IMG/VR virus record: IMGVR_UViG_3300027770_000039
Span: 46,974 to 110,973 of that record
Reading direction: 5' to 3' (one strand)
DNA length: 64,000 nt
Source: a virus
Position 1 is the first letter of the stretch. Every line of letters begins with the position of its first letter. The position numbers and the translations under genes are program-made. Shown here in pieces: positions 26,296-33,780 of this stretch. The notes under the pieces were generated by a model that saw only the letters and a list, made by a program, of their open reading frames with translations, searched no databases and was not told where the DNA came from.

Positions 26296-27045
26296 TTAAG
26301 AGGATTTAGACGCCTTAAACTCATTTTCAAATTGTTTACACATATTCGTAATTTCATCATACATTTCTGTAATTTCTAAAAAATTTTCTTTTTCTAAGTT
26401 TTCTTTAATTGTAAAAAACAATTTAGCCTTATTATAAATTTTAGGCTTTTCTTCTGGTACGGCATTAGTGTACCCTGGATGAGATAATGGGTGAACTCGT
26501 ATTTCTTTTCTTGCTTTTTCTAAAAATTTATCACAATCTTCATTAGAAAGAGAAAGATCTTTTCCTAACAGTGCTTTTGTGAAAAAATTAATATCTGACG
26601 TAACCTGGTCGAAAGTAAAGACATTAAGATTTTTAAAATTATCTAGTGTCGCTTTGGCATACCCTTTATATATCTGTATCTGGGCATATATGTGTTCGTC
26701 CATATTAAAGTCAGGGATTTCTGCTGCAATAACAACCCCGTTAGATACAGTATCTCCAGCTCCCCCATACGTTTTAGTAATTACTGAAGATATAACATCT
26801 TTAGGGTTTCTTACAACAGTAACCTGTTTTATTGTGTCATAAATTCCATACAATGACATGATGTTGTTAGATCTTGATACAAAGTTATTGTCAAAAGACG
26901 GGATAGGGCTAGTGTTAATTGTATTTATATTAGAATCTAGAGGATTTCCTCCTCTACGGTTAATACTTTTTGCTAATAGGTATTGTGACCAAGTAGATCC
27001 ACTTCTAGGCATAGAGTTAATTATTATTTGATTGTATTTATACAT
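26296..27045 (-). CDS. Sulfotransferase family protein
   Basis: 249 residues. It has the 5'-phosphosulfate loop NSMPRSGSTW at residues 10-19 and the 3'-phosphate motif VVRNPKDVISS near residue 80, as in PAPS-dependent sulfotransferases. It would transfer sulfate to a hydroxyl or amino group of a sugar, lipid or protein. It starts 8 nt inside the end of the family A gene and is the last gene of a three-gene unit with a leaderless promoter upstream. Confidence 0.85.
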   Translation of the reverse strand: MYKYNQIIINSMPRSGSTWSQYLLAKSINRRGGNPLDSNINTINTSPIPSFDNNFVSRSNNIMSLYGIYDTIKQVTVVRNPKDVISSVITKTYGGAGDTVSNGVVIAAEIPDFNMDEHIYAQIQIYKGYAKATLDNFKNLNVFTFDQVTSDINFFTKALLGKDLSLSNEDCDKFLEKARKEIRVHPLSHPGYTNAVPEEKPKIYNKAKLFFTIKENLEKENFLEITEMYDEITNMCKQFENEFKASKSS

Positions 27046-27769
27046 TATATCTCTTATATTCTCGGTCTAGTGAATCGTCGAAAAAGAGAGTGAATTTGGA
27101 TATTTCATGTTCTCCTAATTTCTTGCCACTTAGATCAATTCCTTTTCGATAAAGTCCAGTACCCCTACCAAGTTCTGTCTGACTATCTACATATGCATGT
27201 TGATCTTCAGGTGGAAAGTCCTCTAACATTCTTTCATTATATTTAACAGTAATTTTACTATTATTAAGTGCGGCGGCGGAAAAGGGCATAAATGCTGCTA
27301 TTTGTGTATATGCAGGTATAGTTATTTTCTTATTAGGTTCGGTTAACCTCAAAGTAATTTCCCATGCACCTTTAAAAAAGGAGGTGGAAAGAAGTGTTGT
27401 ATATACCTGAAATCCTTCATAGAACTTATTAGGAATAGGATAGGCCAACATGCTAGTATTCTTATCTGTCTTAAATCTAAGTCCTGTAGATATAGCTAAT
27501 GTGGCCCAACCTCTATGTTTATGTATCCAAGTATCTCCAGAATGTACTGTAATTCCATGATTTTCTTCTGAGTCATATGTCCCATCCCAGGTAAAGGAGA
27601 TATCTTCTGGAAATGATATGCCATACCCCATCTGGTTAGCCAATGTCATAGGCATACATCTGTATACTGCATCAAATGGAAGATTATCCATCCAATCTCT
27701 CTGTACTGGAAGAGGAGAAATTATTCCAGATCCCCCGCCTTTTAATTTATAAACTTCAACCTCGTACAT
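27038..27769 (-). CDS. Unknown phage family A, distant copy 4
   Basis: 243 residues. The layout resembles the 9.7-11.9 kb paralogues (RDWMDNLPFDAVYRCMP, ISFTWDG, TWIHKHRGWATLAIS, KKITIPAYTQIAAFMPF), with an N-terminal GGGSGIISPL loop. Sequence identity is low, so the relationship is a suggestion. Its ATG follows the 27-codon gene with no gap. Confidence 0.5.
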   Translation of the reverse strand: MYEVEVYKLKGGGSGIISPLPVQRDWMDNLPFDAVYRCMPMTLANQMGYGISFPEDISFTWDGTYDSEENHGITVHSGDTWIHKHRGWATLAISTGLRFKTDKNTSMLAYPIPNKFYEGFQVYTTLLSTSFFKGAWEITLRLTEPNKKITIPAYTQIAAFMPFSAAALNNSKITVKYNERMLEDFPPEDQHAYVDSQTELGRGTGLYRKGIDLSGKKLGEHEISKFTLFFDDSLDREYKRYNV

Positions 27770-27853
27770 TTAAACCAATACGTAGGATAGAAATATGTAA
27801 GCAAATCCAAAGATAAGCATACTTGCAACTAGCTTCTTATAAATAGTACCCAT
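27770..27853 (-). CDS. 27-residue single-helix membrane peptide, leaderless
   Basis: Short frame MGTIYKKLVASMLIFGFA.. with one transmembrane helix. TATAAT ends 6 nt before the ATG and its stop abuts the next start, so it looks like the first cistron of the family A and sulfotransferase unit. Alternatively it is a leader peptide. Confidence 0.45.
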   Translation of the reverse strand: MGTIYKKLVASMLIFGFAYIFLSYVLV

Positions 27854-27903
27854 CCCATCATTATACAATATTAGACTATATATAGCTATATAATCCTAGT
27901 TGA

Positions 27904-27978
27904 CTAGAATATATATACCAACATTACAAGAAAAAAGATTACTCCTATGGTTATATAATCTGCTTTGCCATTATTCAT
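27904..27978 (-). CDS. 24-residue single-helix membrane peptide
   Basis: MNNGKADYITIGVIFFLVML.. with a single hydrophobic helix. Its start overlaps the end of the upstream 177-residue gene, consistent with coupling. Too short to be sure. Confidence 0.4.
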   Translation of the reverse strand: MNNGKADYITIGVIFFLVMLVYIF

Positions 27979-28504
27979 TAATTTCAGTTACCTTAAAATT
28001 GTCCCAAACAACAAATGCAGTTACAGGTCTTACTTTTTTGTTTTTACTAGGCTGATGATGATTCCAATAACATAAATCTTGCTTATTAGCAGTTTCTATA
28101 GCTTCCTCTTCACTATTAGCCATAACTTCAATTTCATAAGATTCTTCCGTTTTGCATAAAACTTTATAGGACTTGCTTCCTTCTCCAAATTTCTGTCTTG
28201 GATCTACTAAAAACGTATATTCAAAAAATTTTCCTTTTAATACTTCAAATTTAAGTTTTTCATTAAAAAGTATAGATCCACCTTCACATACGGATGTAAT
28301 TTTGTCTCCAGTTTCTTCTGGAAATACCACGCTAAAATTATCTTCTCTAGCTACTAAAGCTTTTATATAAAAAGGATCTTTATTTTCATAACGATACATG
28401 TATTTACTTATTACCGTTTGTTGGATTTTCATCATAACTTCTAGATTATCTTCTAAGTTTAAGCCATGGAAGGTATTAACATTTGTTACTATGCACTCTT
28501 CCAT
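27971..28504 (-). CDS. Hypothetical protein downstream of structured leader
   Basis: 177 residues, soluble, with a strand-rich middle (YIKALVAREDNFSVVFPEETG) and a repeat-like segment SYKVLCKTEESYEIEVMANSEEEA that resembles small protein domains converting ambient signals. No recognised family. AAGGAA precedes the ATG. Its transcript begins about 215 nt upstream and is predicted to be highly folded, hinting at RNA-level control. Confidence 0.6.
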   Translation of the reverse strand: MEECIVTNVNTFHGLNLEDNLEVMMKIQQTVISKYMYRYENKDPFYIKALVAREDNFSVVFPEETGDKITSVCEGGSILFNEKLKFEVLKGKFFEYTFLVDPRQKFGEGSKSYKVLCKTEESYEIEVMANSEEEAIETANKQDLCYWNHHQPSKNKKVRPVTAFVVWDNFKVTEINE

Positions 28505-28514
28505 ATATTTCCTT

Positions 28515-28720
28515 CTATGCTTTATGTTTTCTGTGTATTTTCCAGAATTGGAGCATAGGAACCCCTACACCCCTTAAAAATTAAAGAGTATCCCCGAAAC
28601 TGGCACTAGGTTGTAAACCCGCAATTAATCGGTTCCTGCTTTGCTTAATGACTTTTCCGTCATTGTATGCACCTGAAGTTTAACCCCTTGATATTATCTC
28701 CGAAAACTGTTCAAGGTTAT
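28515..28720 (-). ncRNA. Candidate structured leader RNA (possible riboswitch or ncRNA)
   Basis: About 205 nt between a strong promoter and the next gene, with no open frame. On the minus strand it contains CCTTGA..TCAAGG, AATGAC-GGAAAA-GTCATT, and GGTTTACAACC hairpins, and two copies of CAGTTT(T)CGGRGATA. Such dense pairing and purine-rich conserved-looking loops are typical of regulatory RNAs. I could not match it to a known riboswitch, tmRNA or group I intron. Confidence 0.45.
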
Positions 28721-28721
28721 C

Positions 28722-28751
28722 ATGATAGCATTTAAAATATTTCTAGGTCAA
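28722..28751 (-). promoter_or_regulatory. Promoter of the structured leader
   Basis: TTGACC, 18 nt, TATCAT on the minus strand, with TGC directly before the -10 as in extended -10 promoters. Transcription would begin at about 28715. Confidence 0.65.
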
Positions 28752-28760
28752 GGATATTTA

Positions 28761-29051
28761 TTATTTATTTTTAGGAATTAAAGTCTGAGGTCCTTCTGTA
28801 CCAAATAAAGATTTTTTAATAGGAACACAGTTAGGTACCTGTCGACCATTTTTATCTTTCATGCCTACCTGCTTGTATCCGCTCCAACAAGCCTTTTGCA
28901 TATTGTCCCATTTGTCTTCTTCTTCGTTATCTGACTCATAATCTTCGGATTTATACATATTGTCATGGCCTTTGCACATTTTCATATCACAGCCACCGCT
29001 TGCCTTGCACGCCATGCAGCCATTACACTTACAGCTTATTGTATTATCCAT
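28761..29051 (-). CDS. Cys-rich protein with phage protease-tail motif
   Basis: 96 residues. The N-terminal 30 residues carry eight Cys (SCKCNGCMACKASGGCDMKMC), a likely metal site. The C-terminus CWSGYKQVGMKDKNGRQVPNC is a motif often found at the end of phage prohead-protease or similar virion proteins. The start is leaderless: TGCTATAAT then 6 nt then ATG. First gene leftward of the control region. Confidence 0.6.
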   Translation of the reverse strand: MDNTISCKCNGCMACKASGGCDMKMCKGHDNMYKSEDYESDNEEEDKWDNMQKACWSGYKQVGMKDKNGRQVPNCVPIKKSLFGTEGPQTLIPKNK

Positions 29052-29345
29052 AATTAAATTATAGCATTATTAATTTTAAGATCTTAGATATATAATCTTA
29101 GTCGACTAGTATTTTAGATTTCATAAAATGTTAATATATTTTTAATTTGTATGATACACCCCTGCGAGATGTCCGATATGCCCCATTAGTGCGACCATAT
29201 GTGATGTAACTCATATGGTTTTAGCAAAGTTTTTTTTAATTTGTCCGACATGTCCGATTTGTGAGTGGCAAATTGTCAGTCCCCCCTGTTAGGATTATAG
29301 TATAAAGAAAGTAAGAAACTCTTACTAAAGAAAGGCGGTAATCTA
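29052..29345. promoter_or_regulatory. Control region between divergent halves
   Basis: No gene in about 290 bp. It holds TGTCCGA three times (29170-29176, 29242-29248, 29251-29257), the inverted repeat CCATATG..CATATGG (29195-29218), a long T-tract, TTAGTCGACTAGT (29098) and outward promoters on both sides. These look like operators for a phage repressor or activator and possibly an origin element. Confidence 0.5.
29273..29295 (+). promoter_or_regulatory. Early promoter, 11-nt-spaced class (copy 1)
   Basis: TTGTCAGT, then TAGGAT exactly 11 nt after the hexamer. It precedes the first rightward micro-gene by about 50 nt. The -10 is weaker than in the other copies. Confidence 0.55.
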
Positions 29346-29450
29346 ATGAACGATTATCTAGACTATATGGACGAAATCTACGAGGAACTCGTAGAGGAAT
29401 TCGGACACGAAATTGAGTCCGTGTGTGAGCATAATCACACTAACGCCTAA
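29346..29450 (+). CDS. Acidic micro-protein
   Basis: 34 residues, mostly acidic helix (YMDEIYEELVEEFG) ending in His/Cys (CEHNH). AAAGGCGG lies upstream. It is the first rightward early gene; function unknown. Confidence 0.55.
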   Translation: MNDYLDYMDEIYEELVEEFGHEIESVCEHNHTNA

Positions 29451-29467
29451 CGGCGTGTCGCTTGATA

Positions 29468-29490
29468 ATGTCAGTCTAATCTGATAGTCT
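29468..29490 (+). promoter_or_regulatory. Early promoter, 11-nt-spaced class (copy 2, weak)
   Basis: ATGTCAGT followed after 11 nt by TAGTCT. It is flanked by the inverted repeat TGTCGC..GCGACA. It may drive the gene at 29611, although the -10 is poor. Confidence 0.4.
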
Positions 29491-29610
29491 TGCGACATAC
29501 AAATTAAATAAAGAATTAGAGCGTGAGCCTAGCAAATAATCCGAAAGGTGAGCCTAGCAAATAACCGCTCAATAACCAACTAACAACTAACGAAAAGGAT
29601 AGAAAATAAA

Positions 29611-29760
29611 ATGACAATAACATACTCAATATGGGACGGCGCTCAACTACTAGGCGTTGATTTCAAGGCTACTAGCGCCGATGAAATGAATAAGGTCGTA
29701 GCAGACCTACAAAAAGTTTCTAAAAATGTTGTAGCACATATGCGAAAGGTGGAAATGTAA
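29611..29760 (+). CDS. Hypothetical micro-protein
   Basis: 49 residues (MTITYSIWDGAQLLGVDF.., helix EMNKVVADLQKVSKNV). AAAAGGAT precedes the ATG. Its stop overlaps the next start (TAATG). Confidence 0.6.
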   Translation: MTITYSIWDGAQLLGVDFKATSADEMNKVVADLQKVSKNVVAHMRKVEM

Positions 29761-29933
29761 TGATGACTAAATGGGATACTATTCAGGCAGATGTAAGCGA
29801 TGCTTATGCTTATCTTGATGAAGAAGAAGCCTATAATAAGGCACTAGAAGAAGGCTTAGTAATAGGCTCTACCGAATATGACGAAGATGAATTATCTAAA
29901 TCATTAACATTAGATTGGGAGGCATACGAATAA
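29760..29933 (+). CDS. Hypothetical acidic micro-protein
   Basis: 57 residues, strongly acidic with an ASTT-like helix (VSDAYAYLDEEEAYNKALEE). One-base overlap with both neighbours shows termination-reinitiation coupling. No known motif. Confidence 0.6.
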   Translation: MMTKWDTIQADVSDAYAYLDEEEAYNKALEEGLVIGSTEYDEDELSKSLTLDWEAYE

Positions 29934-30085
29934 TGAACTTAGAATTGTTATTAGATAGCGAATACTTTTCGCTATACATTAACGGGCTTTGGCCTAATGG
30001 TGTCGGTATAGATATCCCGACATGGCTACTAGTTGGCTCTATTGCTTTTGTTTATTCTATCGTATTACTTAGAAGAGATAAATGA
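29933..30085 (+). CDS. Small single-helix membrane protein
   Basis: 50 residues with one hydrophobic helix (TWLLVGSIAFVYSIVLL) followed by RRDK, giving a cytoplasmic C-terminus by the positive-inside rule. Coupled by overlaps on both sides. Confidence 0.6.
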   Translation: MNLELLLDSEYFSLYINGLWPNGVGIDIPTWLLVGSIAFVYSIVLLRRDK

Positions 30086-30276
30086 AATCACAATTAGAGA
30101 AAGAAATCGAAATAAAAGAAAGTTTCGACCAGATGTTAGATGATAGTTATCCCGATGTAAAAATCGGATACTCAACATTTACCGCCTCCGAAATACTTTT
30201 TAATTGCGACCCTATCGCTTACCAAATGGGATTAGTAGAGCATGAAGATTATTTAGCAGAAATGGAAAATGAATAA
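30082..30276 (+). CDS. Hypothetical acidic protein
   Basis: 64 residues (helical ..EKEIEIKESFDQMLDDSYPD.., then EILFNCDPIAYQMGLVEHED). The C-terminal part resembles small phage proteins with the IAYQMGLVE motif. ATGA overlap with the previous gene. Confidence 0.6.
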   Translation: MKSQLEKEIEIKESFDQMLDDSYPDVKIGYSTFTASEILFNCDPIAYQMGLVEHEDYLAEMENE

Positions 30277-30404
30277 TGGAAAACGGCGCAGATAAGTTAG
30301 CTAACCAATTTAAAAATTCGGTTGAGTTAGATCACCTAACCGAAATACAATTAAAAATGGTTGAAGAAATTTTACTAAATAAATTTGGTAAAAAAATAAA
30401 ATAA
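30276..30404 (+). CDS. Hypothetical micro-protein
   Basis: 42 residues, helical, ending in a Lys tail. Starts within the previous stop (TAATG). Last gene before the first hairpin. Confidence 0.55.
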   Translation: MENGADKLANQFKNSVELDHLTEIQLKMVEEILLNKFGKKIK

Positions 30405-30437
30405 ATAACGGCGTGTCGGCTTGACAAAATCGGAAGC

Positions 30438-30457
30438 GCCCACAAAAGCTGTGGGGG
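30438..30457 (+). terminator. Hairpin after first micro-gene cluster
   Basis: CCCACA-AAAGC-TGTGGG stem within GCG..GGC, followed by a weak T-rich stretch. A partial terminator or mRNA processing site. Confidence 0.5.
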
Positions 30458-30601
30458 CATTTTGTGATTTAAGACACACTATAAAAAAACCCCGAATCCT
30501 GCGGCGTGTCGATTTGACAGACAATTCGGACATTTAGGTGTGATTAACAACACACTGCTTGAGCGTCTCATTATTTGGAATTACTGGAAAGTAACATGAA
30601 A

Positions 30602-30624
30602 TTGTCGGTGGCTTCCGCTATAAT
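30602..30624 (+). promoter_or_regulatory. Early promoter, 11-nt-spaced class (copy 3)
   Basis: TTGTCGGTGG then TATAAT at exactly 11 nt after the hexamer. An ACGAAAGGA ribosome site follows 8 nt later. There is no -35 at the canonical 17-nt position. Confidence 0.75.
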
Positions 30625-30653
30625 TGCGGTATAACGAAAGGAAGTGGCTAACA

Positions 30654-30854
30654 ATGGCTAACTTATACACAATAGAAAACTTGCTAATTGGCAAGACTTA
30701 CAAATCAACAACTTTGCGTGGAGAAATTATCTCAGCAGAGAAATCTCCTCACCCAATTTGGTATGGTGATAATACCGAAGCCTATTTGGTAGAAATTAAC
30801 GCTGGAACTTTCCGCAATAAATTCCGCACAATAGCGGTGAAAGTTGGTGAGTAA
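30654..30854 (+). CDS. Hypothetical small beta protein, paralogue of 33875 gene
   Basis: 66 residues from the ATG following AAAGGAAG. Pattern IENLLIGKTYKSTTLRGEII..HP..VEI resembles LEVGQTYTTTTSNVVGII..HP in the protein at 33875, indicating a duplicated small regulator-like fold. Confidence 0.6.
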   Translation: MANLYTIENLLIGKTYKSTTLRGEIISAEKSPHPIWYGDNTEAYLVEINAGTFRNKFRTIAVKVGE

Positions 30855-30856
30855 TA

Positions 30857-30979
30857 ATGGGATACATTGAAATTTTCACCATGAATTCTGAGGGTGCTGG
30901 GTGGCTTGACCTCTCAGATATTCCCGCCGAAACTTTATTAGAATTGGAAATCGGATTATTTCAGGAAGGTGCGCTCTAG
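30857..30979 (+). CDS. Hypothetical micro-protein
   Basis: 40 residues, beta then helix (WLDLSDIPAETLLELEIGLF). Starts 2 nt after the previous stop. No known motif. Confidence 0.5.
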   Translation: MGYIEIFTMNSEGAGWLDLSDIPAETLLELEIGLFQEGAL

Positions 30980-30997
30980 GGCGTGTCTATCCCGAAA

Positions 30998-31020
30998 TTG
31001 TCGGTGGCTTAGGCTATAAT
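30998..31020 (+). promoter_or_regulatory. Early promoter, 11-nt-spaced class (copy 4)
   Basis: TTGTCGGTGG, TATAAT at 11 nt spacing. ACGAAAGGA follows before a GTG start. Confidence 0.75.
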
Positions 31021-31050
31021 TACATTAACAACAACGAAAGGAAAACTAAA

Positions 31051-31182
31051 GTGGGAAATATACTAGAAATACTTGCCGTATCTTGTGATGAGTGTGGCGG
31101 TGCTGGCTTCGTATTTTGGGGCGATGAAAACAATTACGATGTAGAGAGTTGCGATTGCGCTCTAGAAATGTGGGGTATCTAA
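31051..31182 (+). CDS. Small zinc-finger-like protein (GTG start)
   Basis: 43 residues with CDECGGAGF and CDCAL, a DnaJ-like CxxCxGxG zinc module. AAAGGAAA precedes the GTG. Overlaps the next start by one base. Confidence 0.6.
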   Translation: MGNILEILAVSCDECGGAGFVFWGDENNYDVESCDCALEMWGI

Positions 31183-31382
31183 TGTATAGACTAGATACTT
31201 ACTATGATGGCGAATTAGAATATACACACAAATTCGCTGACGCATTACAAGCATTTGAGGCTTTTGCAAAATGTTATGATGTCGGATTTGCTAAAGAATT
31301 CGCAACATATAATTTATCTTTGCCAACGGGCAAAATGTATACTAAAAACTTTAATCGGATTGGATTGGTGTCGCAGAAATGA
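31182..31382 (+). CDS. Hypothetical protein
   Basis: 66 residues, beginning MYRLDTYYDGELEYTHKF; a small alpha/beta protein. The frame opens earlier but the ATG inside the TAATG overlap is preferred. Confidence 0.6.
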   Translation: MYRLDTYYDGELEYTHKFADALQAFEAFAKCYDVGFAKEFATYNLSLPTGKMYTKNFNRIGLVSQK

Positions 31383-31570
31383 TGACCCGAAAAGATTATA
31401 TTGCTACTGCTGAAATATTAAAATATATTAGCAATAAAACTCACCCTGCTGTTTTTTCTAAAACCGTTCATGACTTTGCGGAGATGTTTGCAAAAGATAA
31501 TGAGCGATTTGATGTAACAAAATTTCATGAAGCGAGTGGGTATCGTGTTCCTAACTTCTCTTCAAAATAA
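31379..31570 (+). CDS. Actinophage-type conserved small protein
   Basis: 63 residues beginning MMTRKDYIATAEILKYI; I associate MTRKDYI-AxAxI proteins with many actinophages. It probably forms a helix bundle. ATGA overlap with the previous gene. Confidence 0.65.
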   Translation: MMTRKDYIATAEILKYISNKTHPAVFSKTVHDFAEMFAKDNERFDVTKFHEASGYRVPNFSSK

Positions 31571-31676
31571 AGTAAAACGAATTCAGGAATTGCGCCGTAG
31601 TAATGCGGCGCAACCTGTTCGCAATAAAAAAAAATACACACGCAAAATAAAACATAAAAAATCTGATCTAATTTAA
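31527..31676 (+). CDS. Possible overlapping basic micro-protein
   Basis: 49 residues with a Lys/Arg-rich C-terminus (RNKKKYTRKIKHKKSDLI), partly overlapping the previous gene in another frame. No ribosome site is seen; it may be a chance frame, or nucleic-acid binding if real. Confidence 0.3.
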   Translation: MKRVGIVFLTSLQNKVKRIQELRRSNAAQPVRNKKKYTRKIKHKKSDLI

Positions 31677-31790
31677 TTGTGGATAGCTAACAACGCGGTC
31701 GGGCGTGTCGCGCCCACAAGGGTGCGGGGTCGGGCGTGTCCTTAAGAGTGTGATTAAAAACACCCTGAAAGCTGGGGTGTTTTGTAATAA

Positions 31791-31813
31791 ATGTCAGTCA
31801 ACCCTGATATACT
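31791..31813 (+). promoter_or_regulatory. Early promoter, 11-nt-spaced class (copy 5)
   Basis: ATGTCAGT, TATACT after 11 nt, preceded by the interspersed hairpin element. Confidence 0.65.
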
Positions 31814-31841
31814 ATCAACTCAAACAACGAAAGGTCAACTC

Positions 31842-31973
31842 ATGAATGATATTAACTCATGCTACTGTACTAACTATTCTATTTGCACAATTTGTGTAAT
31901 GGGATATTACCGTGATGAAACATTCGACTATATGGAAACACGTATGGCCGATGCGGAAATGGGGGATTTATAA
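31842..31973 (+). CDS. Cys-rich micro-protein
   Basis: 43 residues with CYCTNYSICTIC near the N-terminus, a possible metal site. GAAAGG precedes the ATG, and the stop overlaps the next start. Confidence 0.55.
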   Translation: MNDINSCYCTNYSICTICVMGYYRDETFDYMETRMADAEMGDL

Positions 31974-32722
31974 TGTCGGACCCAACTGTTATAATTACTC
32001 CCATGAAATTAAAAAGATCTAATGATCGCAAAGTCGCTAACCTTGTTACAAAGAATGGCAAGCAAGCAGCAATTGCTAATACTTTTGGCCTGCCTGCAGG
32101 TAAGTCATACTCATGCCCTGGCGCAACTACTATTTGTGAGACTGTTTGCTATGCGGGAAAATTAGAAAAACTTTATAAGGCTGTTAAGGCTAATCTGCTG
32201 CACAATTGGGAATTGTTACGCAATGCGGATAATGACACAATGGTGCGTTTATTGGATGAGATGATCATAGAATTTGTTGCCGATTGTGATAAGAAGAATG
32301 CGCCTAAGTTATTCCGTATCCACTGGGATGGCGATTTTTTTAATGATACTTATACCTATGCCTGGAAGACTATTATCGAAAAGCATTCCGATATTCAATT
32401 TTGGGTGTACACGCGGGTAAAAGACGCAGCGCTTATTCTAAAAGATATATCTAATCTATCTTTATATTATTCTACGGATGATGATAATAAAGAGATCGGC
32501 CATGAACTAAAAGTAAATGAAGGAATTCGCCTTGCTTACTTAGGAAAGACTTTTGCGCTTACCGAAAGTACAATGAAAGAATTGACGGGTAAGCCTGGCG
32601 CTAAATGTCCTGAGAATATGAAAAGTATTCCGCTTATCTCAAGCGCAGGCAGTGCGTGTGTATCATGCGGCTTATGTGTTTATGGTAAAGCAGATATTAG
32701 ATTTAGTGCTAGTAAAAAATAA
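31973..32722 (+). CDS. GP88-like phage protein (Cys-cluster)
   Basis: 249 residues. Cys motifs occur at CPGATTICETVCYAG and near the end CVSCGLCVYG; between them lies FRIHWDGDFFNDTYTYAW and QFWVYTRV. This resembles the actinophage gene-product-88 family; the WDGDF core and seven Cys suggest a metal-dependent enzyme or an iron-sulfur site, function unknown. Largest gene of the early block. Confidence 0.65.
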   Translation: MSDPTVIITPMKLKRSNDRKVANLVTKNGKQAAIANTFGLPAGKSYSCPGATTICETVCYAGKLEKLYKAVKANLLHNWELLRNADNDTMVRLLDEMIIEFVADCDKKNAPKLFRIHWDGDFFNDTYTYAWKTIIEKHSDIQFWVYTRVKDAALILKDISNLSLYYSTDDDNKEIGHELKVNEGIRLAYLGKTFALTESTMKELTGKPGAKCPENMKSIPLISSAGSACVSCGLCVYGKADIRFSASKK

Positions 32723-32743
32723 ACAGAAAAGGTATAATATACT

Positions 32744-32875
32744 ATGGAATTAATTGGAGCGCTAATTGGATTCTTTTTTGTTTTGTTTTTAATTTTTCCC
32801 CCTTTAATTTTTTTATTTGTTTTATTATATACAAAACCTGATATAGATAACAACGGGCTTAGCGGGGAACAATAG
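32744..32875 (+). CDS. Small membrane protein
   Basis: 43 residues, one long hydrophobic stretch (IGFFFVLFLIFPPLIFLF) and a polar tail. TATAAT lies 5 nt before the ATG and AAAGG further upstream, so the start mode is unclear. Confidence 0.5.
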   Translation: MELIGALIGFFFVLFLIFPPLIFLFVLLYTKPDIDNNGLSGEQ

Positions 32876-32966
32876 CGCCGAAGCTGCGCCCACAAGGGTA
32901 CGGGGTCGGGCGTGTCGTTACGGGTGTGATGTAAAACACCCCGAAACCCTACAGATATGTAAAGAA

Positions 32967-32989
32967 TTGTCGGTGTATTGTGGTAAAAT
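32967..32989 (+). promoter_or_regulatory. Early promoter, 11-nt-spaced class (copy 6)
   Basis: TTGTCGGT, TAAAAT after 11 nt, with TGG before the -10. ACGAAAGG follows. Confidence 0.7.
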
Positions 32990-33016
32990 ACTCTTATCCA
33001 ACAACGAAAGGCTCTA

Positions 33017-33223
33017 ATGAAAACACTAGAACACTCTCTTAGATTTATTACAGAGTTAGATGAAACTAATCCAACCGCACAACGATTACTAGCATTAGAT
33101 ACAACTACGCAGGCACTATTATTAGAAGCCATGCTACACAATTTACTTGTTCCTGATATTATGCCACTTATAGATAATCTAAACTCAGGCAATTCTTACG
33201 CAACACTAAAGGTTGTGAAATAA
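33017..33223 (+). CDS. Hypothetical helical protein
   Basis: 68 residues, mainly helix (LRFITELDETNPTAQRLLA..). ACGAAAGG precedes the ATG; TAATG overlap with the next gene. Confidence 0.6.
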   Translation: MKTLEHSLRFITELDETNPTAQRLLALDTTTQALLLEAMLHNLLVPDIMPLIDNLNSGNSYATLKVVK

Positions 33224-33498
33224 TGTTAGCAACTGCCATCGGAATACTTGACGCAACCAAAGATAGTATTTTTGACGATGAAATTATGGGATTAGCAGGC
33301 GAACTCCATGAACGCAGAAATGAACTATCAGATGAAACTTTTGCTAAGTATTTATTTATGTATTCCACAGCCCTATCTAGCAAAGTAGCCGACCTAGTAA
33401 CTAAGGTCTGCCTAAGCAAAGAGGAAATGTCGGTGCTATGCGCTACAATAGACGAAATGGACAACCTATCAGAAACTATACTAGAAGAGGATAAATAA
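33223..33498 (+). CDS. Hypothetical helical protein
   Basis: 91 residues, helix-rich, acidic (ILDATKDSIFDDEIMGLAGE). No motif recognised. Coupled on the left and directly abutting the next start on the right. Confidence 0.6.
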   Translation: MLATAIGILDATKDSIFDDEIMGLAGELHERRNELSDETFAKYLFMYSTALSSKVADLVTKVCLSKEEMSVLCATIDEMDNLSETILEEDK

Positions 33499-33780
33499 AT
33501 GGGAAGCATAACAGCACTAGGAATACAGGATACAGTTTTGGATTTAGAAACACAATTACTCTATCACTTAAAGGGTAATCATTACCCTCCCGTTCCAGCT
33601 GAAATGGTAAAGCCTTGTATAGATGCCATTGACGCATACTACGATAATGATTTTGATCGAGAGATAGATATGCCTAAAGTAAATGATTTTCAGATTACCT
33701 ATAAGGGAAGCCTTACCGCACCAGCGTGGGCTATCGTAGAGCAACACCACCTAGAGTTTTGGCTGCCTGAATGTGATTAA
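33499..33780 (+). CDS. Hypothetical protein
   Basis: 93 residues, alpha/beta (LETQLLYHLKGNHYPPVPAE, EHHLEFW-like end). The start abuts the preceding stop. No family recognised. Confidence 0.6.
   Translation: MGSITALGIQDTVLDLETQLLYHLKGNHYPPVPAEMVKPCIDAIDAYYDNDFDREIDMPKVNDFQITYKGSLTAPAWAIVEQHHLEFWLPECD

Noticed and set aside
28515-28720. Group I intron or tmRNA
   Set aside because: AATTGCGGG looks like a group I P-element and the region is folded, but the other core elements are not present; no tRNA-like acceptor domain or tag reading frame for tmRNA.
32680-33192. 170-codon minus-strand frame
   Set aside because: No promoter or ribosome site; it overlaps two supported plus-strand genes and an early promoter.
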